From Lichenostomus cassidix (Eukaryota; Chordata; Aves; Passeriformes; Meliphagidae): a stretch of DNA of 64,000 nt. Of this stretch, positions 60,792-64,000 are shown piece by piece. The stretch is from positions 10,622,547 through 10,686,546 of the forward strand of contig CM039198.1 of assembly GCA_008360975.2 (NCBI GenBank), in the 5' to 3' direction. Position 1 is the first letter of the stretch, and each line of letters starts with the position of its first letter. The position numbers and the translations under genes were made by a program. The notes under the pieces are model-generated. The model was not told the DNA's origin. It made no database searches and was given only the letters and a program-made list of their open reading frames with translations.

Positions 60792-61424
60792 TGTCCAGGT
60801 CTCCAAGTGTGCTTTACCAGCTCCATTTTCCCTTCAGGCCTGGCTGTTCAGCTCTGGAAGAATCTTCCACTGAGGATTTGTTGGACACTTTGAGCTGAGG
60901 GAGTCTTGGGCATGAGGTGCTAAGTACAAAATACAGCTTGAAATGCAGTTTAATGAGTCCAAATTGGCAATCAGGGCAGAGGGAATAGTTGGACATGGGC
61001 ACAAAGCCCATGGCACTGCAGGGACAAGCAGACAGAAACATCCCTCAGGGACATTTCCAGCAGGGAATGCTGCTCCTGGCTCTGTTTGGAGCCTGGTTTC
61101 CCAGAGCAGGGGCATGGCACAGACACCACAGAGTGTGTGGGGTGGTCTGAGGGCCAGGGAAACAGGGCAGGAACAGGAGGGGGATCTGGTTGGGGTTAAT
61201 CACTGTGGGCAAGAGGCTCCAGAGACCTCCCAGAGCTCTTGAGGCCTTGGAGAACAAGCACAAGGACTTTTCCCAGCTCACTCCTGGAAGCTTAGACAGG
61301 AACTTTTATTGGTTATTTTTACACTTGCTGTGTTTAAGGTATTTTATTTTCATTTAATTCTGTCTCTCATGGCAGTAATGTTGACTTTTTTCCCTTGTTT
61401 TGTGCATTTTCATGTTACCACCAG

Positions 61425-61488
61425 AAACCCAGGGGTGGGTAAGCCCTCCCTAAGCTCAGCCTTAATGCCAACTCTCAGTGTCCCCTAG
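61425..61488 (+). CDS. Candidate second alternative NDEL1 last exon (hypothetical)
   Basis: A TTGAC branch-point match and a long pyrimidine tract (TTTTTTCCCTTG...) lead to ACCACCAG with no intervening AG. Read in the phase left by exon 8, the frame is open for 20 codons after G315. It begins NPGVGKP and ends TLSVP then TAG, which would give 335 residues. The serine/proline-rich content and LSV near the end loosely echo the long-isoform C-terminus. Chance is possible, because a 21-codon open frame is not rare. A GTAAGC donor match inside it (about 61439) could instead make a 14-nt microexon. Confidence 0.25.
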
Positions 61489-61839
61489 TTGGAGCAGTTT
61501 GGTGCCTTTTGCTGTGGCTCAGCAAATCCAGGCTGCTGCTCTCCCTTTATTTACTGGGAGCACGTTGGGCTGGCAGGATGTGAGGAGCAGTGCAAGGATC
61601 TGACCCCAGGAGCTGATCCTGGCAGAAGCTGCCTTCCAGCTTTCTTTTTTTTTTTAATTAGCAAACAACAGGTAAATCTCAAAAGGCTACTAAAAGAGGG
61701 TTTTATCTTTCTCATCTTCAGCAGAAAGGCTTCTCCTGCCTTCCTTGTTTTGGGGAGCACTCAGAGCTCACAGTACTCATGACCCAAGTGATCTAGGCAA
61801 GGTCCTGTCATACCCCTGTGGCCTCTGCTCCCATCTCTC

Positions 61840-61916
61840 TGGCAACCTGGGCTAGGGAGTTGGAATGGGATGACCCTAAGGTCTCTTCCAACCCACCCCA
61901 ATCTGGGATTCCGGCT
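61840..61916 (+). mobile_element. CR1 LINE 3' tail, short
   Basis: Only the last ~75 bp remain: GTTGGAATGGGATGACCCTA, GGTCTCTTCCAACCCACCC and AATCTGGGATTCC. Confidence 0.75.
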
Positions 61917-62230
61917 GTGCTCACCCTCTGCTGGCTTCAGAGCTTGTCTGAGCCTCGGGGAGGTGGAAACCAAAGACACCAAGGACACATCCCTGAGCAG
62001 GGGCTGAAGGGGGCACAGCAGGGTCACTTCAGCCAGAGAAGCCACCTGCAGAGCCATGTGTGCAGGGACAGCATGGGAAGGACTCCCTGGGCAGGGGCTG
62101 GCAGCCCACTTTGGGAGCAGTGGTGCCCAGGAGCAGCAGCACTGGAGCAGTTGGTGCTGCTGGGTTTGCCCATCCCTGGCACAGGGCCAGCTGCCAGTGC
62201 CACATGATGGGGTTGGATTGAAATTGGCCA

Positions 62231-62492
62231 TGCCAAGGAGGGGGACAGGAGGTGCCAGAGGCAGGACAGTACCAAGGACATGGAGGTGGCAGGAACGAGG
62301 TGGGGCAGGGACATGGAGGTGGCAGGGACAAAAAGGTTCCAGGGGCGTGGAGAAGGCAGAGACATGGAGATCCCAGGGGTATGGAGGTGCCAAGGACAGA
62401 GGGGGTGGCAGGAGCATGAAGGTGCCAGGGGCATGGAGTAGGCTGGAACATGGAGATTCCCAGAGCCATGGGGTGCCAGGGACAGGAGTGGC
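62231..62492. repeat. Minisatellite, GCCAGGGGCATGGAGGTG-like unit
   Basis: About a dozen imperfect 18-24-bp copies of (A/G)GGACATGGAGGTGGCAG. The minus-strand frame through it is a long P/L/S/H-rich artefact. Confidence 0.9.
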
Positions 62493-63275
62493 CACAGTGC
62501 CAAGCTCTGAGCCCTGCAGGGCCATGTCCCCTCCTGCCCAGCTTGGTGCAGGACTGGGGACATTGCAGGGACCTGGTGGCACCTGCTGGGGGCTGGGAAG
62601 GGAGCGATGGTCCCACCCATCCCACTGTGCCATGTCCCAGTGCCTCTGTCCCCAGTGCCTGTCAGTCCCACAGTGGCTCTGAATTCCAGAATTCCATGCA
62701 GGAATCCTGGCAAATCCAGAGAGCTTAATGACTCATCAAACAGTTGCAGTGAAATTGCTGTGCTCCAAAAGGAGGGAATGCCCACATTTGAATCCTGTCT
62801 GGTGCTGGGGTGTTTGTGGTGGGGTTTGGTCCCTGTCCCATTCCCTTCCAGCTGCTGACAGATGTGCAGTCATCGGGATCAGGGTGGCTTTGTGTCCCTT
62901 CATCCAAACCCAGACAGGGCTGTCCCTCAGCCTTCCCAGAGCTCTTCAGTGCAGGCAGGGAGGCTCCTGCCTTTGAAACACTCAAATGGGAGCTGAAGCT
63001 TCCACCTGAATGGGGAGAATATGAAAAAGGGGATTTCTGATCCCTGCTCTGCTCTGTGTTCCAGTGGGAGTGGCACTCCTGCACAGCAGGGAGCTGTTCC
63101 CATGGGAATCTGGGCTTGCTAGCAAATGTGGAGGTTTTAGCTCTTCACCTGCCTCTGTGGAGGGCTTTGGTAGCTGTCCCTGCATTGGTAGCCTCCTAGC
63201 TGTGCTGGGGGCATTCCTGCATCCCTGATCCAGGAGGTGCAAGGTCAGCTGCATGGGAATGCTGTGGGAGCTTTG

Positions 63276-63534
63276 AGGGAATGGTTTCCCACTGCCAGAG
63301 GGCAGGATTAGATGGGATATTGGGAAGGAATTGTTCCCTGTGAGGGTGTAAGGCCCTGGCACAGGGTGCCCAGAGAAGCTGTGCTGCCCCTGGATCCCTG
63401 GCAGTGTCCAAGGCCAGGCTGGACACTGGGGCTTGGAGCAGCCTGGGACAGTGGAAGGTGTCCCTGCCATGGCAGGGGTGGCACTGGATGGGCTTTAAGG
63501 TCTCTTCCAGCCCAAACCATTCTGGGATTCTGTG
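63276..63534 (+). mobile_element. CR1 LINE 3' fragment
   Basis: The best-preserved copy of the GGCTTGGAGCAGCCTGGGA subtype. It runs from CACTGCCAGAGGGCAGGA through CCATGGCAGGGGTGGCACTG to ACCATTCTGGGATTCTGTGG. Confidence 0.92.
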
Positions 63535-64000
63535 GAACAGCCCTGTCCTGTCCTGGGGACACTGCCCTGAGCTCCTTGTTGGGACCTGGTGACACGTGGG
63601 TCCCTGAGGCAGTGCTGGCAGTGAGCAGGATGTGGCCCTGGAGCGCCCCATTCCCAGGCTGGCTTTTTGCCCATCACAGAGCCCTTACCCTGCTTTTCCT
63701 GCTCTTTTTCCTGGCACAACTCACTGGTCCAGGCAGCCTGGGCTATCTCCTGAAGTGTCCGTGCACAGAGCTCTGCCAGGACATGTCCCAGTGCCACCTC
63801 CTCAGGTGGAGCTGGGGAAGTGCAGCAGAGCTGGACATGGAGGCAGGACCTGCTGGACCTCCAGGGCTGTGGGGTTCTCCCCCACCCTCGGTATTACAGA
63901 GCCCCCTGAGGGCAAGGATGGTTTGGGGGGATGTGGAGAGCCAGGGAGGTCATGGCTCCTGGGGTTGGGAGCAGGTGGGGAGCCTGGGAGTTCATCACAG
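63535..64000. other. Window end, no further feature
   Basis: Unique sequence. No exon of the long NDEL1 isoform or of the expected next gene is visible. Confidence 0.5.

Larger units (their letters stand above)
60350..63275 (+). other. NDEL1: NDEL1 3' region, likely still intronic for the long isoform
   Basis: Holds a ~20-bp tandem repeat, a CR1 tail and a minisatellite. It also contains a candidate unannotated terminal exon at 61425-61488. The known AVNGF-type terminal exon is not visible. Confidence 0.5.

Noticed and set aside
61761..62785. 200-290-residue minus-strand frames rich in P, L, S and H
   Set aside because: They derive from the GCATGGAGGTGGCAG minisatellite and a CR1 tail. There is no family resemblance and no splice or promoter context.

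Overview
The window is nuclear DNA from a bird, probably a passerine. The basis is a set of CR1 retrotransposon 3' ends that finish in the ATTCTG(G/T)GATTC-type repeat, compact intergenic spacing, GC-rich minisatellites, and four vertebrate protein-coding genes with introns. I see no bacterial, organellar or viral gene set, no CRISPR array and no tRNA or rRNA.

Layout. Bases 1-3.5 kb lie upstream of PIRT. They hold two copies of a ~135 bp sequence in inverted orientation, a CR1 copy and a degenerate telomere-like (CCCTAA) block. PIRT (3572-3970, +) is an intact single coding exon. Bases 5-12.8 kb are gene-free, with CR1 copies and two minisatellites. TMEM238L (13002-13229, +) is a 75-residue two-helix membrane protein. 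Bases 13.2-25.4 kb hold no recognisable gene, only short tandem arrays and one CR1. RNF222 (26925-27563, -) is a C3HC4 RING protein with a C-terminal membrane anchor. A plausible 5' UTR exon and promoter lie near 28.8-29.1 kb. Bases 29.1-39.3 kb are intergenic, with CR1 copies, a polypyrimidine tract, CpG-rich patches and a 46-bp-period minisatellite just before a CpG island. NDEL1 (+) fills the rest: a 5' UTR exon ending at 39749, the ATG at 48172, and coding exons to 57444, all with consensus splice sites. An alternative last coding exon at 60149-60191 gives a complete 328-residue isoform. The other known C-terminal exon was not found and probably lies beyond the window.

The genes have unrelated jobs. 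PIRT modulates TRP channels in sensory neurons, RNF222 is a predicted membrane-anchored E3 ligase, TMEM238L has no known function, and NDEL1 is the LIS1/dynein regulator. RNF222 and NDEL1 are divergent neighbours, as in mammals. PIRT and TMEM238L are also neighbours in mammals, but from memory they lie megabases from NDEL1 in human. A synteny junction may therefore fall between 13.2 and 26.9 kb.

I found no clearly new biological system. The most useful leads are two candidate alternative NDEL1 C-termini, conservation of the TMEM238L microprotein, the telomere-like block, the inverted repeat pair beside PIRT, and the minisatellite plus clustered CCAAT boxes around the NDEL1 promoter.
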